A stretch of 64,000 nucleotides of DNA from Forficula auricularia (lineage: Eukaryota; Arthropoda; Insecta; Dermaptera; Forficulidae). Each line of letters opens with the position of its first letter. Position 1 is the first letter of the stretch. Below are positions 21,075-31,380 of this stretch, one piece after another. The notes beneath the pieces are model-generated. The model ran no database searches. It was not told where the DNA came from and was given only the letters and a program-made list of their open reading frames with translations. Both the position numbers and the translations under genes were made by a program. The stretch covers positions 13,492,048 to 13,556,047 of the forward strand of contig JALMQS010000085.1 in NCBI GenBank assembly GCA_024734495.1, read 5' to 3'.

Positions 21075-22985
21075 GGAAAATTGATTGAAGCTCTGAAATA
21101 TGCACACATCGCCGATCGCTCTCATATCATGTTGAGAAAGCATTTATAAAATTCCCTTTCATCCTTACTTTTCACTCAAGAACAACTTTGGGTTTATTGT
21201 AACCTTATTCTTATTAAAGCTGGTATTTCTATTAGAATAATCTCATAATTAAAAGAAGATATTATTACTTTTTAATGTGCCCAAAATTAAGAGGGGAGAG
21301 GGCTTCTTTTGTAAATAATTATAAATTATTTTATTAAATATTAAATATAAGCGAGTGGGAAGGTGTATAATAAAATCATGTGGATGGTCACATCAGCTTA
21401 TTTTTTCAATGTTGTGATAATTCATATTTTTGTGTGACTATTTTCTCGAAATATACTAGGATATCCTGTGTAATTAAATGAATGTACAGTCATATTTTAG
21501 GTGGATTGGTTGTTTTGTGATATGCTCGTTATTCCCCTAGTTGGCTCAGACTCAGCCCCGTTGATTAATCCAGTTCAGTAGTCTGCTTAATCAAAATCAA
21601 AATAATTAAGCCGTTTGCACACGTAATGATGGCGTTTGGATCACAGAGGCATAACACTCGTTGCAAGTAACAAGATCAGACTAATTGTAGAATTATTTGT
21701 CCGAACCTCCTAGATCATGCCAATTAAATTATCATGATTCTTTACCCGGAGTTTTTTGTTTGTGTTGTTGTCGATGTCCAGGTGTAACACAGAACTTGCA
21801 TTAAAATGTGATTTGAATAACATTAGCTCGGGTGGTCTGATTAATTCAACCTTTTTCACTGATAAATTCATTTTCACATTTTTTTCAATACGAAGTTTTT
21901 TACAAAAGCAACAAGAAATCATATGATCATATTATGTAAAGTTTGGAGATTAATTGGAACTTTTGAACAGAAAAAATGATGAATTCATTTGAAAGCAAAT
22001 ATGTTTAAAAAAGTTAAAAAAAACACCTTTGAAACTATATATTTCTTAATTTATACAGAGGCTTCTAATATCTGATTCTTTATACCCAGAGCCAAATGTT
22101 TTTTAAGTGGTATGAAATAGATTACTGCATCCCAATGTTTTTGAAAAAAATCAAGATGTTAAATGAGGAGGAGGCCTTGAATAGTTAATAGGCTGATATT
22201 TGCTACAATGGATTGTATTAATAAGCTGTAATCCATCTTTATGTCAATTTGCAACAATTCTATGACGGATTTCAAAAATACTTTCAACAAGATATAAAAA
22301 GATTCTAACTTATAAGAAATTAAAAAATTTCACTACCACCAATATAAAAGTCGGGTGAAAAAATTCAATTGAGACAAATTCTTAGACAAGTCAAAAGAAT
22401 GTCAAGAAAAAAAAACATTCTAGGAACCAAGAAAAAATTCAAACAATAAGGAAATTTCCATTATTTTTTTTAATCATTGAAGAAAAAAATGTTTTACAAA
22501 TAGAAAAAAAATTCTTAAAAAATAGGTAAAAAGAAACTTTCTGTTTTTTATCTTTGGTCATTGAAAAATTCGACAAGAGTTCCGTAAGGCTCTGAAACGA
22601 GCAGTCTAAAATAGACGACCCTTACCTCTGGCCCATCTAAGAATCCGCGCTTTCCCTTTATTATAAATACTATCACGGAATATCCACTGAGTTAAGATTA
22701 ATAATTCACAACAAAGCCTGATTTAACGATAGGTATCTACATCCCTATGAGGTCAAATTGGAGAAGTACTGAATCATTTCATTCTCCATGACTTCTATAG
22801 AGTGAAATTTTCGCCCTGTCTCCATCTTTCCTGGCTCTATAGTCTTCAATCCATCAATACCCTGAATTACAAACACCTTCATCTCCATTCTTTAGCTTTA
22901 TCACTTATTTTCTTATCAAATTAATTACTCCACAAACAAACATCTGCTACGAGAGATCTATTATGCAAAATAACTGGTAAGCATA
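21075..22985. other. No gene recognised
   Basis: AT-rich intergenic sequence, the longest stretch without any recognisable element between 20 and 32 kb. Confidence 0.4.
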
Positions 22986-22991
22986 CCATAA

Positions 22992-23780
22992 GTCGTGTAC
23001 CGTGTACCCACTGCTTTGTATAATATTTTGAAATATAATAGATACAGTTCCCCAGATCACTTTGTAAATAGGATAGTGGATTTTCATGTCAAGAGTCACG
23101 ATTTCGTTAATGAAGTATATGACGGAGATTCAGATATTCTTTGTCCTTTAAATAAAGCATGCACAGTACATATATCATAAATCAGAATCCAGATCCAAAG
23201 TCACATTGCGAAGGGCTTCTTCTGAATTGCTTGTCATGTATTGTGATAGTGTTCTCATAAAATCATCAAAAGAAATTACTGAAATCGAAATGGAAAATAA
23301 GTTTTCACAGGCCCTTACACTTTTTGAATATATTGATGACAAAGACATATTTCAACATTTTTACCACAGAATGTTAGCCAAAAGATAACTTCTTCAGCGA
23401 GGCCACTATTTCGAAGCTGAAGAAGTAATGATCAACGAACTTACGCAAACCTGTGGCTATGAATTTACGAATAAACTAAGTCAAATGATGAAGGACATGA
23501 CCCTTTCGGCTGATTTGAATAATCAGTTCCAAAATTATATAAACGAGGCCAATTTTAAATTGGGAATAAATTTTTCAATTAAAGTTTTACAAGCTGGTTC
23601 TTGGCCAAATTTAGTATTATCGTCGAATCACTCTTTGGCTGTCCCACAAGGCTTGATGACATCTATTCAAAAGTTTGAAAAATTTCTATCAAGGAAAATT
23701 TAAAGTCAGATCATTTGATTGATAAAGATTATATTGAACGTAATCCAGAGTCATTGAATGAATATTATTATAATGCATAA
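22992..23780 (+). pseudogene. Cullin-2-like processed pseudogene with internal deletion
   Basis: Intron-free plus-strand similarity to the middle of a cullin, closest to Cullin-2: [22 protein letters not shown], then [69 protein letters not shown] and NFSIKVLQAGSWP, all in family order. Cullins are scaffolds of ubiquitin ligases. Defects are a frameshift at about 23180, an in-frame TAA at 23386-23388, and a frameshift near 23700. After the FEKFLSRK block the sequence jumps directly to DKDYIERNPESLNEYYYNA and stop at 23780, the extreme cullin C-terminus, so the cullin-homology centre and most of the winged-helix region with the neddylation site are deleted. N-terminal repeats are also absent. 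Lack of introns suggests a retrocopy. Confidence 0.88.
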
Positions 23781-23845
23781 AGCATACTTACCTATTAAGA
23801 ATTCCTATTCCATTTTACTATTCATTATTTTCATAACATGACATA

Positions 23846-23906
23846 TGTCTGGCTGGCATCCCGGAGGTCTCGGGTTCGATTCCCGGCTATACCCAGACAT
23901 TTTTTC
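23846..23906 (+). repeat. tRNA-like fragment with Pol III terminator
   Basis: A perfect T-arm with B-box (TCGGGTTCGATTCCCGG) at 23870-23886 is followed by CTATACC and a T-run at 23900-23906. The outer TGTCTGG (23846) and CCAGACA (23893) can pair. D- and anticodon arms are missing, so it is a truncated tRNA or SINE remnant, not a gene. Confidence 0.5.
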
Positions 23907-23936
23907 TGTAAGTATTATAGGGTCTGGAAAAAAAAA

Positions 23937-24180
23937 TTAAGTGGGAGATAAATTTAATCAAATTTATCGAACGGAGAATTTACCACTACTCGAAGCCCTT
24001 AAAAATCTTAGTAAATTGGATTGTATCTATCTTTCTGAGATTTGGCTTGTGATCCCGGCTTCTTTCCTTCTACTTTGTTCTTTTCACGATGGAGGGGCCA
24101 TCCCATACAGGCCTTTAGGGGATGCACCTTCTGGTGTATCTCCTTCTCATATCAATATCATTAAAAAAAACAAAAAAAAA
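23937..24180 (+). repeat. Interspersed repeat C, copy 1, with A-rich end
   Basis: TTAAGTGGGAGATAAATTTAA to ATCAATATCATTAAAAAAAA recurs at 31381-31627 with high similarity, same strand. Both end in ATTA(A)n. The 81-codon frame here is not conserved in the second copy, so it is probably not coding. Likely a LINE 3' UTR or SINE. Confidence 0.7.
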
Positions 24181-24574
24181 CACTAGTAATACCATGTTAA
24201 ATACTCATAATTTTCTAAATGTAAAGGAGACTATCTAGACTCGGAGTCACAATTAACCTAAAGTTTTATTAAATATTTTACAATTAAACAAATGTTCACT
24301 TAATTTATTTATTACATTCAATTTCTAGGATCATAAAAGATTAAAAAATCATAATTTAAACAAGAATATTTATTTTTATTTAAAAAAAAAACATGAAATT
24401 AAAAAAATGTCATTTTTATATGAAAGCCATTTTTAGATCAGCACTTAATTTTTCAAATTTATTTATTGAATTTAACATTTTAATAACATGTGTTGCCTCC
24501 TCTGGCTTTAATGACCTTCCTGTAAGCGATTGGGAATACTATCGATAAAGCTTTTAATATAGGCTTGTGGTATG

Positions 24575-25377
24575 TTATTCCACTCCTCCGAAACCGCATC
24601 TTTCAGTTCGGGGGTAGTGGTTGGGGGCATGTTCGACTCTTTTTAAGTTATCCCATATGTGTTCGATAGGGTTGAGGTCTGGACTGGGCTCTGGCCATCG
24701 TAATCTTCTAATGCCGACTGTATCCAGGTACTCAGTAACAATTTTCGCGACGTGTGGGCGCGTGTTATCTTGCATAAGAAGAAAATCTTCTCCAATAAAT
24801 GGTGCAAACGGGATAACATGTGGTTCCAAGACAGTTTCCAAGTACCTTAGGCGCATTGATTGCACCTCTTTCTAAAATCCCTAAGTCCGTGCGGGCTTCA
24901 CAAGAAATGCCACCCCACACAATAATGGTGGATCCGCCTTGAAAACCAACCGTTTCCACCGAGGGGTGAACCGGGACCTGAAATCGTGTACACCTACTTC
25001 CACTTCCACTTTCATTTCCAAGTATAAGACAATAGATGACAATAGATTATCTAATGAATTTCAAAGTAATTCCAAATAATTCCAAAGACGGTGTATACCT
25101 AATTCCAATCGGCGGTTCACCCCTCGGTTTCCACTATGATACATGGTGAAAACGTTTCGTTTGGACGTCGATATACTCGGTGATGACCATCTGGACCAAT
25201 TAATAATATTCTGGTTTCATCCGAGAAGAGAACTTTAATCCATTGATGCATTGTCCAATCGGCATGTTTGCGAGTGAAACGAAGGCGCTCTCTTCTGTGT
25301 TGAGGGAGAAGTTGTGGGGCTCGAACAGGCCTGAAATTTCTTTCTGTCAGCCTTCTTCTAACTGTTCTTAAGCCCAC
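24575..25377 (-). pseudogene. Tc1-type DD34E transposase, broken
   Basis: Minus strand, reading from 25377: a second helix-turn-helix remnant GLRTVRRRLTERNFRPVRAP, then HADWTMHQWIKVLFSDETRI with the first catalytic D, GPDGHHRVYRRPNE; after the MITE, GSTIIVWGGISCEARTDLG; then, after a frameshift, FLLMQDNTRPHVAKIV with the second D and SPDLNPIEHIWDNLKR with E, 34 residues apart. The first DNA-binding helix-turn-helix is missing. Frameshifts near 24860 and the MITE at 24960-25126 inactivate it. A second inverted fragment of the C-terminus (LNPIERIWDNLKRHI) lies on the plus strand at about 25498-25545. Confidence 0.88.
24960..25126. mobile_element. hAT-type MITE, copy 1, inside Tc1 transposase
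   Basis: 167 bp with terminal inverted repeats CGAGGGGTGAACC / GGTTCACCCCTCG and a perfect 8-bp target duplication GTTTCCAC (24952-24959 and 25127-25134). Internal landmarks GTGTACACCTACTTCC and TTATCTAATGAATT recur inverted at 31966-32130. Eight-base duplications and the CAG/GGGGTG-like ends indicate hAT mobilisation. Confidence 0.92.
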
Positions 25378-25949
25378 TGTTTACATTTCTTACTTCTTTT
25401 AATTGACTACATATCACAGAAGCTGAAATAAAGCGATTTCATAAAACGTTGCTCACAATAAAACGATCATCTCGAGCTGTAGTGCACCTTTTTCGGCCTT
25501 AACCCTATCGAACGCATATGGGACAACTTAAAAAGACATATTTGTAGTTGAACATCCCCACCAACCACTATCTCTGAACTTTAAAGATACGGTTTTGGAG
25601 GAGTGGAATAACATACCACAAGGCTATATCAAAAACATTATCGATAGTATTTCCAATTGCTCACAGGAGGTCATTAAATCCAGAGGAGGCAACACATGTT
25701 ATTAAAATGTTAAATTCAATAAATAAAAATAGCTTTCATGTAAAAATGACATTTTTTTTAATTTGAACTTTTTTTAAATAAAAATAAATATTCTTGTTTA
25801 AATTATCATAGAAAATGAATGTAATAAATAAATTAAGTTAACATTTGTTTAATTATAAAATATTTGATAAAACTTAGGTGGGCGGTTAATTGTGCCGCTG
25901 AGTGTATTATAATTCACTAATTAAAAATAAAAATAAATTAAAATATACA

Positions 25950-26470
25950 AATGTGGGAGGCTTTGAGAAGTGGGGAAAATTTTAAGTTAGATATTTGCAA
26001 GTCGAATAAAAACTTGAAGACCTAATTTTATAAGGGTTTGTCGGAATATAACAAAGTGCCAAGTGAGATAAAGAATGTCACAGGAATCCATCAATTTAAG
26101 GAGCGATTTTTGGAATTTGTGTTTTCAAAGAGATTATTGTTTTGATTAATATTGTCATTCTTATATTTTATAATTTTTTGTATTTTAAAATTTTTGTATT
26201 GATTTAAGCAAATTCTATTGGATTGATGGATGATATTATTTAGTTATTTATTTAATAAGTTAGATTAATATTATTATTCTTATATCTTAAAATTTTTTGT
26301 ATAGATTTCTACAAATTCTGTTGCCATTTATAAGGATCATGTTATATGATCTTTTTGATTAATATTGTTATTCTGGTATTATATTTTTTGTATTGATTTA
26401 TGCGAATTCTATTATTATTGGATTGTATGATATATAGCTGAAACAGCTAATAAAAATTATTATTATCCAA
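25950..26470 (+). pseudogene. LINE 3' end with repeated 3' UTR
   Basis: A plus-strand frame reads GLSEYNKVPSEIKNVTGIHQ then FKERFLEFVFSKRLLF and stop (26143-26145), a typical C-terminus of CR1/L2-like LINE proteins (xGLxxYNxLPxEIxx...FKxxLxxxL). The 3' UTR holds about three imperfect repeats of a unit containing GATTAATATTGTTATTCT and TTTTTTGTATTGATTTA (26144-26270, 26264-26360, 26363-26440), and ends AATAAAAATTATTATTAT. Everything upstream of the last 40 codons is missing. Confidence 0.65.
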
Positions 26471-26545
26471 GTTGTTACACTTACTCAGCTACTAGTGCTG
26501 GTAAACTTACTTTTCTAAAGGTTAGGCTCGGACGATGCGAAAAGG
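26450..26545 (+). repeat. Interspersed repeat E, copy 2
   Basis: ATTATTATCCAAGTTGTTAC through GGTTAGGCTCGGACGATG matches the minus strand of 8245-8445. It is followed by (ATT)n. Only the first part is present. Confidence 0.55.
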
Positions 26546-26899
26546 ATTATTATTATTATTGTTAAACTGTAGAATTTCTATATAGAAGAGAAAAAAGTCG
26601 AATCTTCAAGTGACTGATTGCGAATAAACGTGAAGAATTGACCACATTCACCTCTAACAAATCCCATTCTGTTTTAGAATACCCCAGGGCGTAATTTAGG
26701 TAATAAATAGTTTGAATCGAAATTTAGGCTACCACAGATTTACACTGAAATAAACGCACCAAATTTGAGATTATGAGGCCAAAAGTACATAGTTTCATAG
26801 TTGGTCCTACCTCTAAAAATTAACCTCGTGTGTTGCTAATTTCCAAAATCTAATGGTATCCTGTGTTTTCATTGTGTCAATGTTGTGGATCGATTTACA

Positions 26900-26926
26900 T
26901 ACATATATATATATATATATATATGT
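26900..26926. repeat. AT dinucleotide microsatellite
   Basis: Uninterrupted AT repeats with a TATGTATA edge. Confidence 0.9.
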
Positions 26927-27006
26927 ATAATCAAATGTATATAGATTCATTTGATATTTTTAAAAGTTATTAACTTTAAAAAATAAAGCCATTCTGTGGT
27001 ATATAC

Positions 27007-27060
27007 AGTGGAACCTCCAACCTCGGTATACGTCAGCTTTAGAACACGTCCTGGTGGATG
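27007..27060 (+). mobile_element. Possible pogo/Tigger-like terminus
   Basis: CAGTGGAACCTCCAACCTCGG preceded by TA has the form of pogo-type ends (CAGTxGAACCTC). A weak inverse (GGGGTTCCACCG) occurs far away at 57321. No transposase. Low certainty. Confidence 0.3.
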
Positions 27061-27396
27061 TGACAAATTTTACTCAGTATACGACATAAATTTTTTGTGT
27101 TAATTTTGCGCCATTTTTAAATAATTATCTCAAAGGAAAAATTAAATTAATATTCAATTATATTAGGAGTTGATGTATTATTAACTGACTCATCAGCTCA
27201 TCACACAAGTAAGAATTTCATATAACAAAACATACCGTAAAACAGGAGATAAAAAAGTACCTATATGTGAAAAATATTTTTAGTGAAAATTTCAATTTTT
27301 ACATTCCCACTATTTTTCTTTCAATAATTAATAAAGTCAAATATTCTATTTGAACAGGTGAATAAAAAAAAGGCATCGTAACTTTTCATTTATTGT

Positions 27397-27445
27397 TTTC
27401 TCACATAAATTTTGTCATGATAAAATTTATGTGAAAAACAAGGAG
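27397..27445. repeat. Short perfect hairpin
   Basis: TTTTCTCACATAAATTTTGTC and its inverse (GATAAAATTTATGTGAAAAA) are separated by only a few bases. Arms about 22 bp, AT-rich. Confidence 0.6.
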
Positions 27446-27539
27446 AAGATTTCCACCCAGTTGGTTGTTTATTGACAATCGAAATTATATAAAAATATAT
27501 TTAAATAGAATACAAGAAACTTGTTGTTTCCAGGGTGAA

Positions 27540-27785
27540 TTAATTATATCCGTTAGGCGGTGCAAAAGAATGTGCAAATAAATCATGTCCTTCGGCAGGA
27601 CTCCGCCATCTTGGTCCGAGCTGTGTTTACGATGGGCTGCTGCACGGAATATTAATCCCTGTTCGCCGGCTCCATTTCAATTTCAAATAGAACGGACTCC
27701 TGGACGTGTGTGAACGCCGACCCAGGAGGACCGGGCTCAACGACTTCATCGTCCCCAAGGACGACGCGCAAATTTCAAAATAACT
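27540..27785. other. GC-richer patch, possible old exon or conserved element
   Basis: A plus-strand frame reads NGLLDVCERRPRRTGLNDFI then VPKDDAQISK and stop (about 27687-27781). The composition is clearly different from the flanks. I do not recognise the peptide. Could be coding or non-coding. Confidence 0.3.
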
Positions 27786-27875
27786 CCACTTTTCTAACCA
27801 AATAAATAAATATTATTACTATTGGTCACTATTTTAGGCCTTACTGGCTCTACTCAGAGCAATCCGAAAAACAAA

Positions 27876-28040
27876 AATTTAATTAGGGAACGAAGAAAAG
27901 ATTTTTATATTATAGACAAAAGGATCAGACGGGATTCGAACCCGGGATCTTGGCATGTGCGCTGTGATGCCTTTATAAGAGCCTTAGCTCTTATCCACTT
28001 GGCCACCGATCCCTGAACCCAAGCTGATACTTAATGTCTA
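27876..28040 (-). mobile_element. tRNA-derived SINE, copy 2, truncated leader
   Basis: tRNA-like region 27922-28012 on the minus strand: 91 nt with acceptor GGATCGG/CTGATCC, TGGCCAAGTGGATAAGAGC and B-box GGTTCGAATCC. Tail CTTCGTTCCCTAATTAAATT at the left. Its leader stops at TGTCT (28036-28040), where it joins a plus-oriented SINE tail fragment (28035-28078) by a shared TGTCTA. Confidence 0.85.
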
Positions 28041-28078
28041 TAATATAAACATCTTTTCTTCGTTCCCTAATTTAATTT
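28035..28078 (+). mobile_element. SINE tail fragment
   Basis: TGTCTATAATATAAACATCTTTTC then TTCGTTCCCTAATTTAATTT, the 3' tail of the same SINE in plus orientation, directly abutting the minus-oriented copy. Confidence 0.7.
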
Positions 28079-28341
28079 GGATATAGTTTACTTAATCAAG
28101 CCAACTACAGAGCTGCACAAAATGAACGAGGAAGAGATTAAAAGATTAAATAAAAATGAAATTCCAAATTCATATAGACATTAAGTATCAGCTTGGGTTC
28201 AGGGATCGGTGGCCAAGAGGATAAGAGCTAGGGCTCTTATAAAGGCATCACAGCGCACATGCCAAGATCCCGGGTTCGAATCCCGGCTGATCCTTTGTCT
28301 AAAATATAAAAAAAAATTCTTCGTCCCCTAATTTAATTTAT
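28079..28341 (+). mobile_element. tRNA-derived SINE, copy 3, full length
   Basis: Leader with CTACAGAGCTGCACAAAATG and a 20-codon frame starting MNEEEIKRLNKNEIPNSY; tRNA-like region 28203-28293, 91 nt, with a full 7-bp acceptor (GGATCGG/CTGATCC), TGGCCAAGAGGATAAGAGC, and T-arm CCGGGTTCGAATCCCGG; tail TTTGTCTAAAATATAAA then TTCGTCCCCTAATTTAATT. The B-box is perfect and the A-box close to consensus, so Pol III transcription of this copy is conceivable. Confidence 0.85.
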
Positions 28342-28483
28342 AATTGTCTTTCGACGCGGTCTCATTATGGTTGCGCCCTGGAGTGAAGAATAAAATTATT
28401 TTCGACCTTTGGCTTCGCGATCGAGTGGGAGGCGTTTGGATAATATATATAAAATTTACTTTTTCAAACCTTTAAAGAAGAGT

Positions 28484-28740
28484 TTAAATAATACTAAAGA
28501 TTTGAGCATCTTCTTTTTGAAAATAGTTGGAATGTTTTTCGAAAAATCAGCTCGAGGTTCAGATTAACAAATCAATTTTAAAAAGAGAAAGAATTTATAC
28601 TAAAATCTTAGAATTTGTCCTAAAAATTAAATTCTTTCTCTTTTAAAATTGATTTGTGAATCTGAACCCGAGCTATTTTTGAAATACATTTCAACTATTT
28701 TCAAAAAAGATGCTCAAATCCTTAGTTTTATATTTAAATA
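28484..28740. repeat. Palindromic element, arms about 105 bp
   Basis: Left arm from TAAATAATACTAAAGATTTG and right arm ending CAAATCCTTAGTTTTATATT are inverted, including GAGCATCTTCTTTTTGAAAATAG. The centre contains AAATCTTAGAATTTGTCC, which recurs as a direct repeat at 28977-29025. No hammerhead-like core. Confidence 0.65.
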
Positions 28741-28861
28741 AGAGGACATGTATTAAAAACTTTTTTTCATTTTAAGTTAAATTTTTTAATTTCCGTTATA
28801 TATGGCGTATAATGATAGAGTAAGAAATTTCTGTGCTGTATATCTTGTATTGCCATTCAGA

Positions 28862-28960
28862 GAGGGTTTTTTGTCTTGAGGGTGTGAGTCTGACTGCCCG
28901 GAAAGCATGTTAGTTCTCAGGTTCGACTCCTCGGGAGATGAATTCCCTCTGATATCGCAA
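28862..28960 (+). repeat. Possible tRNA-like SINE remnant
   Basis: TTCTCAGGTTCGACTCCTCGG has a B-box-like core, preceded by GACTGCCCGGAAAGCATG. A-box and acceptor are not convincing. Confidence 0.3.
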
Positions 28961-28964
28961 TTTA

Positions 28965-29925
28965 ATAATATTTCTAATAAAATCTTAGAATTTGTCCTAG
29001 AAATTAAATTCTTTCTAGTTTAAATAATAATAATTTGCCGAAATGGGGAGGAGAGTAAAAATAAGTCCTTATTGTATAAATTATGTAAAAATCATTGAAA
29101 TATTTGATTATTGGGACTAGGTATTATGTTTTAAAATCACATTTTTGGCGTAGTAAAAATTTTTGGGGTTTTTCATAATAAACTTGTCTTTACCACTGCT
29201 CTAAAAGTGTGTCTAAGACATGCCAATTTTTTTTTTTGCTGTTTTAATCATTCATTGGTTCATTATAGAGAAGAGAGTATATTACAAATATTACAAAATC
29301 CCCCCCCCCTCCCAAAAAGTAGAAACTGAAGCTTTTCATTGTTAGTGTAATGCTCTTCCATTGGCAAGCTAGAATTCTTCTATTAAGTTTTGACACTACA
29401 CCCAATTCTTTTTTACACGATTCAAAAGTCTTCCTGTTTTGAAAAATTTATTTAATCTAACACGATTTCAAAGTCAGTGTCTTATAATTATATATAATAG
29501 AAGATAAGTGATCATAAGCGGCCTCTAGTACAAATTGCTTATGACAGATTTTTTAATAAAAAATTCGACAGTGCAAGATTATAAAATACTAACTTTAAAA
29601 TGCATTTAAATTTAAATATATTTTTAATGACATAATTTGCTATGTTAAATATATGATAGGCAGTGTATAACTGTATATGTATATAAATATATTTCTTTTC
29701 TTTTAAACATTCAGTAACAATTTCGTTTTTGGGAGAATGGTGTAGATGTAGATTCTAGATGAAATATATTAATCAAATAAAATAAAAATTTAAAAATATA
29801 ATATAATATATATAGTGGTGGACGATGACTTTTCAACCAGGGGACGGAATCCAAAAAAATACCCTTAATTATTTTTTTTAATTTTATTTTATTGTTCGAT
29901 TTTTTTTGCAAAAATTCATCCGAAT
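28965..29925. other. No gene recognised
   Basis: AT-rich with a C-run at 29300-29312; no coding or RNA gene seen. Confidence 0.4.
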
Positions 29926-29929
29926 CATA

Positions 29930-30057
29930 GAATTTTTCGTAATTTTTCAAATTTAATATTATATTTTTTTATGACACACGGTATGAAAATACTCTAAATG
30001 TTTTGAAACTTTTAGGAATGGGCCGCATCCACAGCATCCACGGACCGCATGCTACTG
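29930..30057 (+). mobile_element. Repeat family A, copy 2, terminal part
   Basis: AATACTCTAAATGTTTTGAAA then GGGCCGCATCCACAGCATCC and the end ...GCATGCTACTG match copies at 330-678 and 62130-62585. Gives the clearest version of the hAT-like tip. Confidence 0.55.
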
Positions 30058-30060
30058 ATA

Positions 30061-30260
30061 AATTACTAGGTAGGATTCACAAATAACAGGCAAAATACTT
30101 ATTAGCACGACTCTATTTATATTTCCGGGTACGAACCCATCTTGAGGAGCTCAGATAGAAACTAATTTTTTCTATCTGAACTGAAGATCGGCTCGTATCC
30201 CGAAATATATATAAAGTCATGCTAATAAGCATTTATTTGTGAATCCTACCTACTAATTTT
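30061..30260. mobile_element. Palindromic retroelement with hammerhead-like core
   Basis: Arms start ATTACTAGGTAGGATTCACA and end in the inverse. The right arm carries CTGAAGATCGGCTCGTATCC then CGAAAT (30181-30206, plus); the left arm a decayed inverse at 30121-30146. Related to 3300-3525 by the CTAGGTAGG-TTCACA ends. Confidence 0.65.
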
Positions 30261-30439
30261 ATTTTTAAATTTTTATTTTATTTTACAAATTCTTTCATGA
30301 TCATATAACCTTAATTGAAGTGAGTGAACTTTATCTGAAATAGAAAATTCAAAAAACAACAAGGAGATTAATATTTTTTTACCTTTGTATATTTCACTAA
30401 TAATTGATGAGAATGTATTTGCTATTCCCGTGCGATTGA

Positions 30440-30830
30440 TCCGAGCCTAGACCAATCCTTCAGGTGAGCTTGCGGCTTCTTTGAGCGAATGGGTGAGGCG
30501 GCTTTTGCTTTGACTTGGCTACACGCGTACCGAGTTTTTTTCTTTGGTACCAGACGAGTACGCATTGCTCAATGGAGGAAAAATTAGAGCACCAGTGACA
30601 CATGGACACCTGGAGGACAGCCATGGATCAGCCAGACTCCAAGGAGCGCTCGCTTTGTCTCAGTCGCTTTTTCTCCGTATGGAAAATTGCGAAATCCTTC
30701 TTGAAGAAAGATTTCTTGCTAAGATGGTGGGACTTAAGCAAAAAATGGCCAAAGCAAAACAATGGTTGCCAGGTTGCATAATGGAATAGAGTCAAAGAGG
30801 AACGCGAGGCTCCTGGGAGTTGCACAGATA
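30440..30830 (+). other. GC-richer patch with short frames
   Basis: Two overlapping plus frames (one starting MVPDEYALLNGG at 30544, another containing SRFFSVWKIAKSFLKKDFLL) and a minus frame all lie here. None resembles a known protein. Composition differs from flanks, as for the patches at 10080 and 27540. Confidence 0.3.
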
Positions 30831-31380
30831 AATAGCCTTCGATCTAGTCGGGGCAATCTTTTTTTCCTACATATTGGTTTTCAATAGACATTAAAGTTTA
30901 CGTTTTATGAATATATTTACATTCATTTAACAAATCAACTATCTTCTTGTTCTATCTCTGCTCTTAATTTATAGCTATCACATTTATATTATTGTAGCTG
31001 CCTGAAATACTATCTAATTTACAATTTATTACCTCACATATAATTTTTACTGGTTTCATTTTTATAGTGAATTTATATAAAATACAATCTGAATTAGCAA
31101 TCTAATCGAGGTTCTTGCAAAATAATTGAAATAACGAAAAATCCCTCTTGTTTATGTTGGTGATAGAGAATTGATTGCCATCTTAAGGCAATAATATTTT
31201 TGCTTCTGTTTTCACTTTGTCTCATGAATATTAGGTGATTAGTGATTTGTTAACGATAGACACGATTGAGTTCTTGGGAACTCTTGCTCTTGAACCTACA
31301 TATAATTACATCGTGTTAAAAATAACTTTTGTACTTTTATTTTGATAACGGATATCCAAAGATTCCTGAGCTTCACATTA

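Larger units (their letters stand above)
24238..25904 (-). mobile_element. Tc1 (DD34E) snapback element with long inverted arms
   Basis: Flanked by TA at 24236-24237 and 25905-25906. Ends GACTCGGAGTCACAATTAACC and its inverse. Left arm about 24238-24687 and right arm about 25495-25904 are inverted copies that both contain the transposase 3' end and 3' flank (AACATGTGTTGCCTCC and inverse). The central part holds minus-strand transposase. A 167-bp hAT MITE is inserted at 24960-25126. The 5' end and N-terminus of the transposase are missing, replaced by the inverted 3' end. Confidence 0.85.

Noticed and set aside
23941..24186. 81-codon frame as a gene
   Set aside because: It lies in a repeat whose second copy (31381-31627) does not keep the frame.
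28203..28293. Genuine tRNA gene (Ser/Leu type)
   Set aside because: The 91-nt region folds at acceptor and T-arm, but the anticodon arm is not convincing and the same unit with identical leader and tail occurs three times, as expected of a SINE.
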